64,000 nucleotides of DNA, from positions 240,055,404 to 240,119,403 of the forward strand of contig NC_134358.1 in NCBI RefSeq assembly GCF_048569485.1, read 5' to 3'. Position numbers and translations under genes: made by a program. This stretch comes from Anomaloglossus baeobatrachus (Eukaryota; Chordata; Amphibia; Anura; Aromobatidae). Below, in pieces: positions 11,032-23,685 of this stretch. Below the pieces are notes generated by a model that did not search any database, had not been told where the DNA came from, and saw only the letters and a program-made list of their open reading frames with translations. Position 1 is the first letter of the stretch; every line of letters begins with the position of its first letter.

Positions 11032-11589
11032 TTAAGGCTGCTTTACACGCAGCAACATCGCTAGCGATGTCGCTTGTGAAAGCACCCGCCCCAGTCGTTT
11101 GTGCGTTATGGGCAAATCGCTGCCCGTGGTGCACAATATTGCTAGGCCCCATCACACGGACTTACCTTCCCAGCAACGTCGCTGTGGGCGGCGAACAGCC
11201 TCTTTTCTAAGGGGGCGGTTCATGCGGCGTCACAGCGATGTCACACGGCAGGCGTCCAATAGAAGCGGAGGGGCGGAGAGCAGTCGCATTATCGACACGC
11301 CTACCTCGTTGCCGGAGTATGCAGGCAAGCTGTTGTTCGTCATTCCCGGGGTGTCACACGTAGCGATGTGTGCTGCCACAGGAACAACGAACAACCTACG
11401 TCCTGAGCGAGCAACGAGATTTTGAAAATGAACGACGTGTCAACGATCAACGATAAGGTGAGTATTTTTGATCGTTAACAGTCGCTCAGAGCTGTTACAC
11501 GCAACGACGTCACTAACGACGCCGGATGTGCATTACGAATTCTGTGACCCATATCATTAGATATGTCATTGCGTGTAAAGCCCCCTTAA
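11032..11589. mobile_element. MITE with TTAA ends, family A copy 1
   Basis: The ends are TTAAGGCTGCTTTACACGC on the left and, inverted, TTAAGGGGGCTTTACACGC on the right. The interior is GC-rich with many GCGATGT/ACATCGC strings. The copy at 18818-19405 has the same ends and many of the same internal blocks ('cccaatagaagcggaggggcgga', 'agcgatgtgtgctgcc'). TTAA target use suggests Kolobok or piggyBac origin. It is non-coding. Confidence 0.8.
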
Positions 11590-13288
11590 GAAAAACCTGT
11601 GTGAGTGCTCACCAAATATGTTTGGGCAAAACTGTAGAGGGACACATGTCTGCTTTGTTGAAGAAGGTTTAGAAGGTTGTCATGGGAGTAAACAGTGTCT
11701 CTGACACTAGTAACATCTAGCTGCGAAGAAGGAAGGCTTACATTGCTCTCCTTCAGCCTGCCTTCAAGTGAGGGATTGATGGTACTGGCAATCAATGTAG
11801 GGCTAGCTCGGGAAAAGACTTGGGGGGCTTTAGAGATAACATCACAAAGCCAGGAAATGGTTTGTAATGCTGATCTGAAATGCAGGAAAGGTGGTAGCTG
11901 GGTCCAGTCAGGTCTGAAGTAGGAGTAAGCTTAGTGGGAACTAGTGAGGAACTGTTTTGCGGATCTTGTTACCCAAAGGCCTGAAGTTTGGCTTGGTTAC
12001 TTTATGAGATTTATCAGACTAAATGGAATTGTTGCTGGAAGGAGTGGTTGAATTCAGAGTTCTTGAGAATCGATCTGGGATTTGAAGTATCCACCTAAAG
12101 TGACGTACCACAGTCTTGGGGTGAAGCTCTTCTAAGGTAACCATTTTTACTCTTAACATGAATCAGGGATCGGCTCCTGCATTACAATCATTTCTGTATT
12201 ACTCAGAAATGTTGCGGCATTTCAGAGAAAAATATAATTGAAAGTGCTGACTCCGATCAGAAATGAATGACATATTATAAGGATGTGCCATAACATTTTA
12301 ATATTAAAATACCATTTTAGCTTTATAAACTTTCTTTTCGTAGTCAAGTACAACATTGAGACCCCTTAGATGTTCAATCTCACTAAATAATAATTCAATT
12401 AAAGACTATACACTCAAATATATTGCGAGAAATACCATGGGCAGAACAAAGTCTAGTATTAGAGAAAGCTATTCTGAAAAACAACAGTCTTTCAGTGAAA
12501 ACATATACAAGCATAGATCAAGTAGAAGAGTCCCCGGTAAAGCAAGAAAAGTGTGTTGGGTGGATCTCTCCCGCTTCGCCCGGCCTCGCTTGGCTTGCTT
12601 GACAGGAAAGTGTATAGCAGGAGAAGCTGGGGGGAGTGGACTCTTATCTCCTTACCTGGACTCCTCGCCCCATGCCTGATTGTTTTTTAGGCTTTGTAGG
12701 TTACTACAGCCTGTTTGTATTGCATGCTGACATTATTTTGGACTGCTGTCAGGTTCCCTTTAAAACCAGATGTAAAAAAAGCAATAAAAAAATACCTAAA
12801 CTATATAGCAATATGAAGATTTACAAAGCTATCTTGTCAGTTCACCGAATTCATTTTCACAGAATAAGGAACTGTCAACAGAAATATATACAGGAACATC
12901 AAAGCAAAAATTCATGACGAATGTCTTTGGGCAACTCTTCCCATGCATAGCCCAGCCCATTCCACAGTATCGGTTATTGGCAAAGAGAAAACATGATTGC
13001 TTCGTTACAAACAACTTTTCTGAGTGTTAGAAATCTTCAATACATGTATGGGTGGAAAACTGACCCACATGCCGCTGCATACTAGTAACATCGCTGAAGG
13101 CTACGTAAACATTTCACAAGCTCATAGTTAATATTTTACTGCTGAAATATAATCAATTCTTTTTTTCGGTTTGTGCATTTTAAACACTTTTATTGAGAAA
13201 TACAGGTGTGTAGATTTTGACTTTAATTAAGGCTGAATGAACAGCTGGTAAAATATGAGTTCAGGAAAAAAAACCTGTTTGTTGGAAA
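11590..13288. other. Mostly unrecognised sequence with one MITE fragment
   Basis: At about 12530-12765 a GC-richer block ends CTGTCAGGTTCCCTTTAAA, which resembles a frog MITE end; the opposite end is not clear. A minus-strand frame of 61 codons at 12829-13014 has no recognised homologue. Nothing else is supported. Confidence 0.35.
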
Positions 13289-16200
13289 CATTGCACATCA
13301 CATGGTTATCGTTATACCCCCCAGAGCAAAGAGTAGTCAGGTAATGAACACTCTACATAAGTGGGAGCAGCAGAGCAAAGGAATAAAAGAGGAAAAATGT
13401 GAATATTACCATATAGAGTATAAAAAATAACATTGCACATCATATGGTTATCATTATACCCCCCGACCAAAGAGTAGTCATGTAATGAACACTCTACATA
13501 TGTGGGAGCAGCAGAGCAAAGGAATAAAAGAGGAAAAATGTGAATATTACCATATAGAGTATAAAAAAAATAACATTGTACATCATATGGTTATCGTTAT
13601 ACCCCCCAGAGCAAAGCTTATTTGGGTAATGAACCCTCTACATATGTGGGAGCAGCAGAGCAAAGGAATAAAAGAGGAAAAATGGGAATATTACCATATA
13701 GAGTATAAAAAAACATAACATTGTACATCATATGGTTATCGTTATACCCCCCAGAGCAAAGCTTATTTGGGTAATGAACCCTCTACATATGTGGGAGCAG
13801 CAGAGCAAAGGAATAAAAGAGGAAAAATGGGAATATTACCATATAGAGTATAAAAAAACATAACATTGTACATCATATGGTTATCGTTATACCCCCAGAG
13901 CAAAGAGTAGCCGGGTAAGGAACCCTCTCCATATGTGGGAGCAGCAGAGCAAAGGCATAAAAGAGGAAAAATGTGCATATTAATATATAGAGTATAAAAA
14001 AATAACATTGCACATCATATGGTTATCATTATACCCCCCAGAGCAAAGAGTATTTGGGTAGTGAACCCTCTACACATGTGGGAGCAGCAAAGCAAAAGAA
14101 TAAAAGAGGAAAAATGTGAATATTACCATATAGAGTATAAAAAAAATAACATTGTACATCATATGGTTATCGTTATACCCCCCAGAGCAAAGCTTATTTG
14201 GGTAATGAACCCTCTACATATGTGGGAGCAGCAGAGCAAAGGAATAAAAGAGGAAAAATGGGAATATTACCATATAGAGTATAAAAAAACATAACATTGT
14301 ACATCATATGGTTATCGTTATACCCCCCAGAGCAAAGCTTATTTGGGTAATGAACCCTCTACATATGTGGGAGCAGCAGAGCAAAGGAATAAAAGAGGAA
14401 AAATGGGAATATTACCATATAGAGTATAAAAAAACATAACATTGTACATCATATGGTTATCGTTATACCCCCAGAGCAAAGAGTAGCCGGGTAAGGAACC
14501 CTCTCCATATGTGGGAGCAGCAGAGCAAAGGCATAAAAGAGGAAAAATGTGCATATTAATATATAGAGTATAAAAAAATAACATTGCACATCATATGGTT
14601 ATCATTATACCCCCCAGAGCAAAGAGTATTTGGGTAGTGAACCCTCTACACATGTGGGAGCAGCAAAGCAAAAGAATAAAAGAGGAAAAATGTGAATATT
14701 AACATATAGAGTATAAAAAATAACATTGCACATCATATGGTTATCATTATACCCCCTGACCAAAGAGTATTTGGGTAGTGAATCCTCTACAGATGTGGAA
14801 GCAGCAAAGCAAAGGAATAAAAGAATAAGAGAGGAAAAATGGGAATATTAGCATCTAGAGTATAAAAAACCATAACATTGCACATCATATGGTTATCATT
14901 ATACCCCCCAACCAAAGAGTATTTATTTAATGAATCCTCCACATATGTGGGAGCAGCAGAACAAAGGAAGAAAAGAGGAAAAATGGGAATATTACCATAT
15001 AGAGTATAAAAAAACATAGCATTGCACATTATATGGTTATTATTATACCCCCAGAGCAAAGAGTATTTGGGTAATGAACCCTGTACACATGTGGGAGCAG
15101 CAAAGCAGAGGAATAAAAGAGAAAAAATGTGAATATTAACATATAGAGTATAAAAAATAACATTGCACATCATATGGTTATCATTATACCCCCAGAGCAA
15201 AGCGTATTTGGGTAATGAACCCTCTACATATGTGGGAGCAGCAGAGCAAAGGAATAAAAGAGGAAAAATGGGAATATTACCATATAAAGTATAAAAAAAC
15301 ATAACATTGCACATCATATGGTTATTGTTATACCCCCCAGAGCAAAGAGCAGCCGGGTAATGAACCCTCTACATACATGGGAGCAGCAGAGCAAAGGAAT
15401 AAAAGAGGAAAAATGGGAATATTACCATATAGAGAGAGTATAAAAATAATAACATTGCACATCATATGGTTATCGTTATACCCCCAGAGCAAAGAGCAGC
15501 CGCGTAATGAACCCTCTACATTCGTGGGAGCAGCAGAGCAAAGGCATAAAAGAGGCAAAATGTGCATATTAACATATAGAATATAAAAAAATAACATTGC
15601 ACATCATATGGTTATCATTATACACCACGAGCAAAGAGTATTTGGGTAGTGAACCCTCTACAGATGTGGGGGCAGCAAAGCAAATGAATAAAAGAGGAAA
15701 AATGTGAATATTAACATATAAAGTGTAAACAATAACATTGCACATCATATGGTTATTATACCCCCAGAGCAAAGGGTATTTGGGTAATGAACCCTCTTTA
15801 CATGTGGGAGCAGCAGATCAAAGGAATAAAAGAGGGAAAATGGGAATATTATCATATAGAGTACAAAAAAACATAGCATTGCACATTATATGGTTATTAT
15901 TATACCCCCAGAGCAAAGAGTATTTGGGTAATGAACCCTGTACATATGTGGGAGCAGCAAAGCAGAGGAATAAAAGAGAAAAAATGTGAATATTAACATA
16001 TAGAGTATAAAAAATAACATTGCACATCATATGGTTATCGTTATACCCCCCAGAGCATAGAGCAGCCGCGTAATGAACCCTCTACATATGTGGGAGCAGC
16101 AGAGCAAAGGCATAAAAGAGGCAAAATGTGCATATTAACATATAGCATATAAAAAAATAACATTGCACATCATATGGTTATCATTATACCCCCCGAGCAA

Positions 16201-17224
16201 AGAGTATTTGGGTAGTGAACCCTCTACAGATGTGGGAGCAGCAAAGGAATAAAAGAGGAAAAATGTGAATATTAACATATAAAGTATAAACAATAACATT
16301 GCACATCATATGGTTATTATACCCTCAGAGCAAAGAGTATTTGGGTAATGAACCCTCTTCACATGTGGGAGCAGAAGATCAAAGGAATAAAAGAGGGAAA
16401 ATGGGAATATTACTAGTGATGAGCGAGTATGCTTGTTACTACTCGGTACTCGCACGAGTATCAATGTACTCGGGCTACTCGGCGGGGACCGAGTAATCTC
16501 GTGATACTCGTGCTGTACTCGTGGTCTTCATGTTGGCGCTCTTTTTACAGCCATCCCTTATGCAGGGATTGGCTGGCAGACCACTGCAATGTCACAGCCC
16601 TGTTGTGGAATTGCAGTGATTGGCCAGCCCGCACAGCGTGACCGTGCCTTTAGCCCGACACTTCCCCGCTCGGCTACGGCCCCTCCTGCACTCCACTCCG
16701 CGTGTATATATATATGCACGCTTACACACACACGCACGTTTTTTTTTTTAATTTACAGTTTTCTGGTTTCTACATGCTGCCGGGGGTGATTTCACAAAAA
16801 TACTCGGGTCTCCCATAGGATAACATTGGGCTCGGTGCTCGGGCCGAGTACACGAGTATCTTGGGATGCTCGGCCCGAGCCTCGAGCACCCGAGCTTTTT
16901 GGTACTCGCTCATCACTAAATATTACCATATAGAGTATAAAAAAACATAGCATTGCACATTATATGGTTATTATTATACCCCCAGAGCAAAGAGTATTTG
17001 GGTAATGAACCCTGTACATATGTGGGAGCAGCAAAGCAGAGGAATAAAAGAGAAAAATGTGAATATTAACATATAGAGTATAAAAAATAACATTGCACAT
17101 CATATGGTTATCATTATACTCCCAGAGCAAAGAGTATTTGGGTAATGAACCCTCTACACATGTGGGAGTAGCAGATCAAAGGAATAAAAGAGGAAAAATT
17201 GAAATATTACCATGTAGAGTATAT
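13289..17224. repeat. Minisatellite, ~140-147 base unit, about 24-27 copies
   Basis: The unit starts 'cattgcacatcatatggttatc' and goes on with 'ttataccccccagagcaaag', 'gggtaatgaaccctctacat', 'atgtgggagcagcagagcaaag' and 'aataaaagaggaaaaatg'. It ends with a 'atatagagtataaaaa' stretch. Starts are seen at about 13289, 13431, 13573, 13720, 13864, 14008, 14149, 14296 and 14440, and so on to 17224. Open frames through the array only reflect few stops in the unit. A hAT MITE interrupts it at 16414-16918. Confidence 0.95.
16414..16918. mobile_element. hAT-type MITE inserted in the minisatellite
   Basis: The 505-base insert has inverted ends TAGTGATGAGCGAGTA and TACTCGCTCATCACTA. It is flanked by an exact 8-base direct repeat AATATTAC (16406-16413 and 16919-16926). 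That repeat comes from the minisatellite unit, which continues on both sides. An 8-base target duplication is the hAT signature. The interior has many ACTCG/CGAGT strings and no transposase. Confidence 0.9.
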
Positions 17225-17419
17225 ATATGTCTAAGAGCACAGCACTTGTTTACTTCAACATCTGAGCATTGAAAGTTTCACCTGTAGCTTCCAATTTTTC
17301 TTTATTTAATGTCCAGGATTGGTCCTGGGAAAAAAAGAGAGACCAAGAAAAATAATTCAAAAGTGATCTTGGCATGTAAGGTCACAGATTGTAATTACTT
17401 TCACAGTAAGTTTCTCATA
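17225..17419. other. Short unique spacer
   Basis: No feature recognised between the minisatellite and the next MITE. Confidence 0.5.
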
Positions 17420-18014
17420 TTAGGCTAAGTTCACACTTCCGTTGTTTTCAATCCGTTAGGTCCGTCAGCAACGGATCAGTCGTTTTTTAGATGTCAACTG
17501 ATGCAACTGATGTGTTTTTCACAGGATTCCTTTCACAGGAATCCTGTGAAAAAACGGATCAGTTGCGTCCGTTACATCCGCTGTGCATCCATTTTTTGAC
17601 GGATCAGTCATGATCCGTTTGTGTTTGGGACAGCCCAGTGGGTGTGCCAAACATGCTGGACATGCTCAGTAGAGCATGACGGAATTCAGCGCTGAATTCC
17701 GTCGTAAGACGGATTACGACAGAATCCAGCACCATATACATACATTGCAAGTGTGACGGATGGCGACGGATTCCTGCGCGGTGCGTTGTTTTCGACGGCC
17801 CGAAAAACGTTACATTCTGCGTTGCTCCCCGCCCGGCAGTCAGTCAAAAAACGACGGACCGCGACGCAGCGGACGCAACGCAGGGTCATCAGTCGCAATC
17901 CGCCACTAATGCAAGTCTATGGGACACAACGGAATTTGCTAAACGGATTCCGTTATTTACCATAGCAGCGGATTTCGACTGATACATTTTAGCGGAAATG
18001 TGAACTTAGCCTTA
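17420..18014. mobile_element. MITE with TTA target duplication, Harbinger-like
   Basis: The left end is GGCTAAGTTCACACTTCCG and the right end is its inverted form CATTTT...AATGTGAACTTAGCC. A 3-base TTA lies on each side (17420-17422 and 18012-18014). The interior is rich in 'acggatcagt', 'ccgtc' and 'cgacgga' inverted strings. A 3-base TWA target duplication points to PIF/Harbinger. It is non-coding. Confidence 0.8.
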
Positions 18015-18175
18015 GTGAGCAGCATTTGGCACGCAATTATTATTCGTAAATATTTACAGTATCAATATGCCTCATCATAATGTGTCATGGCGTCCCCATA
18101 AAAAAACTGGTGAAAAAAAACTCAGCCTAGTTTCCTAAAGGCTCAAATTTGTGCTCAGTTTTGTAGATTTTTGCC

Positions 18176-18619
18176 TAAGGCTATGTTCACACAGTGCGTT
18201 TTTGCTGCGTTTTATTTCTGCAGCAAAATCTGATCTCTTGGCAATAAAAAAGCTGCGTTTTTTGCTGCATTTGTTACCGAGTTTTTGCTGCTTTTCTGGT
18301 CTCATTTGTCTGCAGTACATGTTTAAATAGGGTCAGCTTCATTCACAAAAATGCAGTGTTTTTCACTCTCATTGCTTTTAATTGGGAAAAAAGTAGCAAA
18401 AAGGCTGAAAGAACTGACATGCTGCGTCTTTCAAAAGAGCAGCAGCTTTCCATTTCAGTCTGGGAAAAAAAAGCCAGTGTGTATGAGATTTCTGGTCAAA
18501 ATGTAATAGGTTTGCTGGTCCTGTAAAAAGCAGTTTTTATTTGCATATATTTGTATAAAACCAATGAAAACAACATGCAAAAAACAGCAGCAAAAACTTC
18601 CTGTGTGAACATAGCCTAA
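18176..18619. mobile_element. MITE with TAA target duplication, Harbinger-like
   Basis: The ends GGCTATGTTCACACAGTGCG and, inverted, GGCTATGTTCACACAGGAAG are flanked by TAA (18176-18178 and 18617-18619). The interior has 'tttttgctgcgtttt' and matching 'aaaaacagcagcaaaaac' strings. It is non-coding and about 440 bases long. Confidence 0.8.
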
Positions 18620-18817
18620 AGCTACATGCATACCAAAAAGGTGCGTTAGTTTCTCATCATTAGTGTCTTGCTCAGGAGCTGTCTTCTGACTCCTTCAGCC
18701 AATCATTGGTCAAAGCGGTGACCTGTGCAGCGTCTACATGTCACCTCTATAGTCAGTGATTGGCTGCAGTGCTCACTTGTTTGTAGCAATATGCCATCAC
18801 TGGATCTGGATGAACTG

Positions 18818-19405
18818 TTAAGGCCGCTTTACACACTGCGATATCGGTACCGATATCGCCAGCGTGCCTACCCACCCCCATCGGTTGTGCGACATGGGCA
18901 AATCTCTGCCCGTGTCGCACAACATCGCCCGGACCCGTCACACGGACTTACCTTCCCTGCGACGTCGCTGTGACCGGCGAACCGCTTCCTTTCTAAGGGG
19001 GCGGTTCGTTCAGCGTCACAGCGACGTCAAAGCAGCGTCACTGAACCGCCGCCCAATAGAAGCGGAGGGGCGGAGATGAGCGGGACAAACATCCCGCCCA
19101 CCTCCTTCCTTCCTCATTGTGGCTGGGAGGCAGGTAAGGAGAGGTTCCTCGTTCCTGCGGAGTCACACAGAGCGATGTGTGCTGCCGCAGGAACGAGGAA
19201 CAACTTCGTTACTGCTGCAGTAATGGTATTTGAGAATGGACCCCCATGTCGCCGATGAGCGATTTTGCACGTTTTTGCGACGATGTAAAATCATTCATAG
19301 GTGTCACACGCAACGACATCGCTAAAGCGACTGGATGTGCGTCACAAATTCCGTGACCCCAACGAGATCACTTGAGCGATGTCATAGCGTGTAAAGCCCG
19401 CTTAA
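18818..19405. mobile_element. MITE with TTAA ends, family A copy 2
   Basis: The left end TTAAGGCCGCTTTACACACTG and the right end GCGTGTAAAGCCCGCTTAA match the element at 11032-11589, with shared internal blocks. The right TTAA overlaps the TAA that starts the next element. Confidence 0.82.
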
Positions 19406-20011
19406 GGGGTACTTTGCACACTACGACATCGCAGGTGCGATGTCGGTGGGTTCAAATCGAAAGTGACGCACATCCGGCGTCGCTGTTGATATCATAGTGT
19501 GCAAATTCTTTTACATACGATTAACGAGCGCAAAAGCGTCGTTTTCGTATGATCTACGGTAGTTTTCGTATGATCTGGTGTAGTGTCCGACATTTCCATA
19601 ATTTAGCAGCAACGACGGTACGATGTTGTTCCTCGTTCCCGCGGCAGCACACATCGCTATGTATGAAGCCGCAGGCGCGAGGAACATCACCTTACCTGCG
19701 TCCCGGCTGCAATGCGGAAGGAAGGAGGTGGGCGGGATGTTTACGTCCCATTCATCTCCGCCCCTCCGCTCCTATTGGCCGCCTGCCGTATAACGTCGCT
19801 GTGACGCCGCACGACCCGTCCCCTTAGGAAGGAGGCGGGTCACTGGCCAGAGCGACGTCGCAGGGCAGGTGAGTGCATGTGAAGCTGCCGTAGCGATAAT
19901 GTCGCTACAGCAGCAATCACAAGATATTGCTGCTGCGACGGGGGCGGGCACTATCGCACTCGGCATCGCAAGCATCGGCTTGCGATGTCGTAGTGTGCAA
20001 AGTACCCCTAA
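19403..20011. mobile_element. MITE with GGGGTACTTTGCACAC ends, family B copy 1
   Basis: The inverted ends are GGGGTACTTTGCACACTACG and CGTAGTGTGCAAAGTACCCC, with TAA on both sides (19403-19405 and 20009-20011), fitting a Harbinger-type insertion. Its left target lies exactly in the end of the preceding family A element. A partial copy is at 45849-46245. Confidence 0.85.
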
Positions 20012-20291
20012 GTCCATAGAATTGCCAAAACAGCAGCGGATTGCTAATTTTACTCTTTTTTATTTTTTTACACCATTGTAAACTGTTTTAATCAAAATAA
20101 TTGATTTCTTCAAAATATTTTTGGACTTTTAGTTGAAGAATTTTGTAAAGAAATTAAATATAACCGTTCACACTGTACAAAGATGAATATGCATAATAAA
20201 TTAAAAAAAACTGATAAAATAATAAAATAATAATAGTAATAATAATAGCAATAATAACAATTAATAATATTAATATGTTATTAATTATGAA

Positions 20292-20330
<39 letters not shown>

Positions 20331-20858
20331 GAAACATGAAAAAGGGCCAGCACACCAATAGTATTAAATTAATATGCAGGTGAACTAATACGATATGATG
20401 GTATATACAGAAACATTTGTAGTGAATATATTCTCTACACAACTTTGTTAAAATGCCAGTCTTTTGTCATGTGAAAAATCTTTCCAGGAAGAATCTTTTC
20501 AAAACTTTTTCTTCTGCTAATGTCACCCGAAACAGAAAATTTTTTTTGACAGGAAACATAAAAATATCGAAACTAAAATAGTGTTGTGGCAAAAATCTGC
20601 CAAATGTTTTATGGTCTGGTGAAACTAAGGTGGAATATTTTTGCCATGAAAGCTAAAAGTCCGTTTTGCAGAAAGCGATCACCAAAAGAACATCATAGCC
20701 AGTAATGGAATTAAGGTATTTATTAATCGCAGTGCGCTGACACACAGTATTTGTATGTATGCACACTGTATATGCAATCCGATCAGTAGACATCATGGGA
20801 AAAAGAAATAGAAGCTGAACAACATGATTTACAGGTTTGTGGGAAACGATTCTGTATA
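20012..20858. other. AT-rich spacer with (TTA)n microsatellite
   Basis: A (TTA)n/(TAA)n tract lies at about 20215-20332. No gene is recognised in the rest. Confidence 0.6.
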
Positions 20859-22027
20859 TGTGACGCCCTGGCAAAACCAGGTAGTCACAGATGACTATAC
20901 CCCCTCCTGGGTTCAGGAACCACCTTCTCCTTGGGATTCCACCAACACCCAACACATAGGTAACACCAGCCACAAAAGCCAAGTCACCCCCTCGGGACAA
21001 TAGGGACACACCAGTGAGCAGGATAAGGCGGATGGGAACGCCCACCAAGGGGTCCTGAGGTGTCGGGTTAGAGAACACAACAGATTAGTCAAGACAGTGG
21101 AAGTGAGAGGAGTGAAGTGGTAGTCAGGGGTTGGAGCCCCTGGACTACCGGACTACCTGCACTGACTAGAAGGTAGACAGCAGAGCAGGGCCACCGGCGA
21201 CGGAGATCCGGTCGCGGGAGACCTAAAGTGGACCGGGACAGGGTTGTAGCCCGCCAGTGACGACAGTGGGAATCCAGTCTGGAGGCCGTGCACAGTGCAC
21301 ACTCGGGGTACCTGGACCTCAGGGCAAGGACCGCTGCAAGCGCATTACGGACTAGCCAGCAGGGGACAAGGTTCCAGATCTTGTCCCACTAACAGCCCAG
21401 ATGGAACGAGACGGAAGCCCAACGCGGGGGATAGGGTGTCCGCCAGAACCCACAGAGATCCCAAGAGTCAGATTTTGCGGGCAATGGCTCCCACAGTACT
21501 CAAAATACGGGGAGCGGATTTCTCCCGTTTTATGTGGGTTAAGTCAACACACAAGAAACTACAAGTGCAGGAGGAAGGGCCCCTGCCCTGTCAACCCATG
21601 TGCGGGACCAAGCACACCCCCCTCCAGAGGCTCACGGCATCAGGCCTTGGTTTACCACATGGACTTTGTGTGATTTATTACCACAGTGAGTACACCGGTA
21701 CCATCCGGTACATTTCTAAACACTGCTCCCTGCAATCCCGCGCCATCCTCTGGGCCCCAGGACTACACCTCCCCTACCCGTGGAGGGAATTCCACCTTGC
21801 TGCCCAGCTCCATCAACCCCGGGTGTCCCATACCGAGGCAGCGGCAGTGTCACCAACCCTCACCGCAACCCACGGGTGGCGTCACTGACAAATTCTTCCC
21901 GTGTAAATACCCCTTTTTCATTGTTGTGGGCGACGGGCCGCTGCCACTCAAGCCCCAGCCACGATCCCAGATCCAAGCGCCTCGGGCCGCCTTCCCTGTC
22001 GTGGTCAGTCACCCCCTGCCCGCGACA
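20859..22027 (+). mobile_element. Solo LTR (1169 bases), Gypsy-like
   Basis: It begins TGTGACGCCCTGGCAAAACC and ends CTGCCCGCGACA. The 4-base repeat TATA flanks it (20855-20858 and 22028-22031). The start matches the other Gypsy-like LTRs in this window, here in plus orientation. Open frames inside (for example 21295-21888) match no protein family. It is a fossil: only the LTR remains. Confidence 0.75.
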
Positions 22028-22089
22028 TATAACTTGTATTTTATACATCGAAAACCCTTTTTCTATGTGTTTGAGCTCAGTAAGGGGTT

Positions 22090-22729
22090 CTACAGTGTGG
22101 GGGCACTATGGAGGCTTCATAATATGTGACAGCACTGCGGGGACTTTACTCTTAAGGGAGCCCTGGGGGTGGCATCATACTATGAGGGGAATGCACTGAA
22201 GGGCATCATAGTATGAGGAGAACAATCTGTAGGATATCATATTACATGAGGGGAACACACTGAAGGGCATCAAACGATGTGAGGGGAGCACACTGAAAGG
22301 CATCATACTATGTGAGGGGAACACACTGAAGGGCATCATACTATGTGAGGGGAACACACTGAAGGGCATCATACTATGTGAGGGGAACACACTGAATAAC
22401 TTCATACTATGAGGGGAGCACACTAAAGGGCATCATAGTTTGAGGGGAACACACTGAAGGTATCATATTATGTGAGGGGAACATACTGAAGGGCATCATA
22501 CTATGAGGGGAACACACTGAAGGGCATAATACTATGAGGTGAACACACTGAAGGGCATCATATTATGTGAGGAGAACATACTTAAGGGCATCATACTATG
22601 AGGGAAACACACTGAAGGGCATCATACTATGAGGGGAACACACTAAAGGACATCATAATATATGAGGGCAATGTGTGGGGTTAAATCATATTATGTGGAT
22701 GGCAATCATTATTATATGGGGGGGCATTA
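22090..22729. repeat. Minisatellite, ~31-34 base unit
   Basis: 'aggggaacacactgaagggcatcatactatg' repeats about 17-19 times with small length changes. The array continues after the Tc1 element at 29527-29620 in more diverged form. A related array flanks the LTR element at 40922-43520. Confidence 0.9.
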
Positions 22730-23085
22730 TACAGTTAGGTTCAGAAATATTTGGACAGTGACACAATTTTCGCGAGTTGGGCTCTGCATGCCACCACATT
22801 GGATATGAAATGAAACCTCTACAACAGAATTCAAGTGCAGATTGTAACGTTTAATTTGAAGGTTTGAACAAAAATATCTGATAGAAATTGTAGGAATTGT
22901 ACACATTTCTTTACAAACACTCCACATTTTAGGAGGTCAAAAGTAATTGGACAAATAAACCAAACCCAAACAAAATATTTTTATTTTCAATATTTTGTTG
23001 CAAATCCTTTGGAGGCAATCACTGCCTTAAGTCTGGAACCCATGGACATCACCAAGCGCTGGGTTTCCTCCTTCTTAATGCTTTG

Positions 23086-23672
23086 CTAGGCCTTTACAGC
23101 CGCAGCCTTCAGGTCTTGCTTGTTTGTGGGTATTTCCGTCTTAAGTCTGGATTTGAGCAAGTGAAATGCATGCTCAATTGGGTTAAGATCTGGTGATTGA
23201 CTTGGCCATTGCAGAATGTTCCACTTTTTTGCACTCATGAACTCCTGGGTAGCTTTGGCTGTATGCTTGGGGTCATTGTCCATCTGTACTATGAAGCGCC
23301 GTCCAATTAACTTTGCGGCATTTGGCTGAATCTGGGCTGAAAGTATATCCCGGTACACTTCAGAATTCATCCGGCTACTCTTGTCTGCTGTTATGTCATC
23401 AATAAACACAAGTGACCCAGTGCCATTGAAAGCCATGCATGCCCATGCCATCACGTTGCTTCCACCATGTTTTACAGAGGATGTGGTGTGCCTTGGATCA
23501 TGTGCCGTTCCCTTTCTTCTCCAAACTTTTTTCTTCCCATCATTCTGGTACAGGTTGATCTTTGTCTCATCTGTCCATAGAATACTTTTCCAGAACTGAG
23601 CTGGCTTCATGAGGTGTTTTTCAGCAAATTTAACTCTGGCCTGTCTATTTTTGGAATTGATGAATGGTTTGC
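23086..23672 (-). pseudogene. Tc1 transposase, catalytic part (separated from its N-terminus)
   Basis: Read on the minus strand, the piece carries ILWTDETKINLY, a glycine box degraded to HGGSNVMAWACM, QMDNDPKHT and NPIEHAFHLL, with 34 residues between the second Asp and the Glu. All three catalytic acids are therefore present. The frame ends at a TAG (AVKA then stop) where relatives have Trp. The usual remaining ~35 codons (QSIKKEETQRLVMSMGSRL...) are still readable downstream. The N-terminal part lies 5 kb away at 28767-29165, beyond the Penelope-like insertion, so no complete transposase can be made from this copy. Confidence 0.9.
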
Positions 23673-23685
23673 ATCTAGATGTGAA
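23672..23685. repeat. 14-base target duplication, left copy
   Basis: CATCTAGATGTGAA occurs here and again at 28813-28826, on either side of the Penelope-like insertion. It marks the insertion point in the Tc1 transposase. Confidence 0.88.

Noticed and set aside
12829-13014. 61-codon minus-strand frame with MNFCFDVPVYISVDSSLFC
   Set aside because: Looks protein-like at first sight, but no family is recognised, no splice sites bound it clearly and it is short.
13485-16496. Many 70-176 codon frames with repeated NHMMCNVMFFYTLY-type peptides
   Set aside because: Frames through a 144-base minisatellite on both strands; no start, splice or conservation signal.
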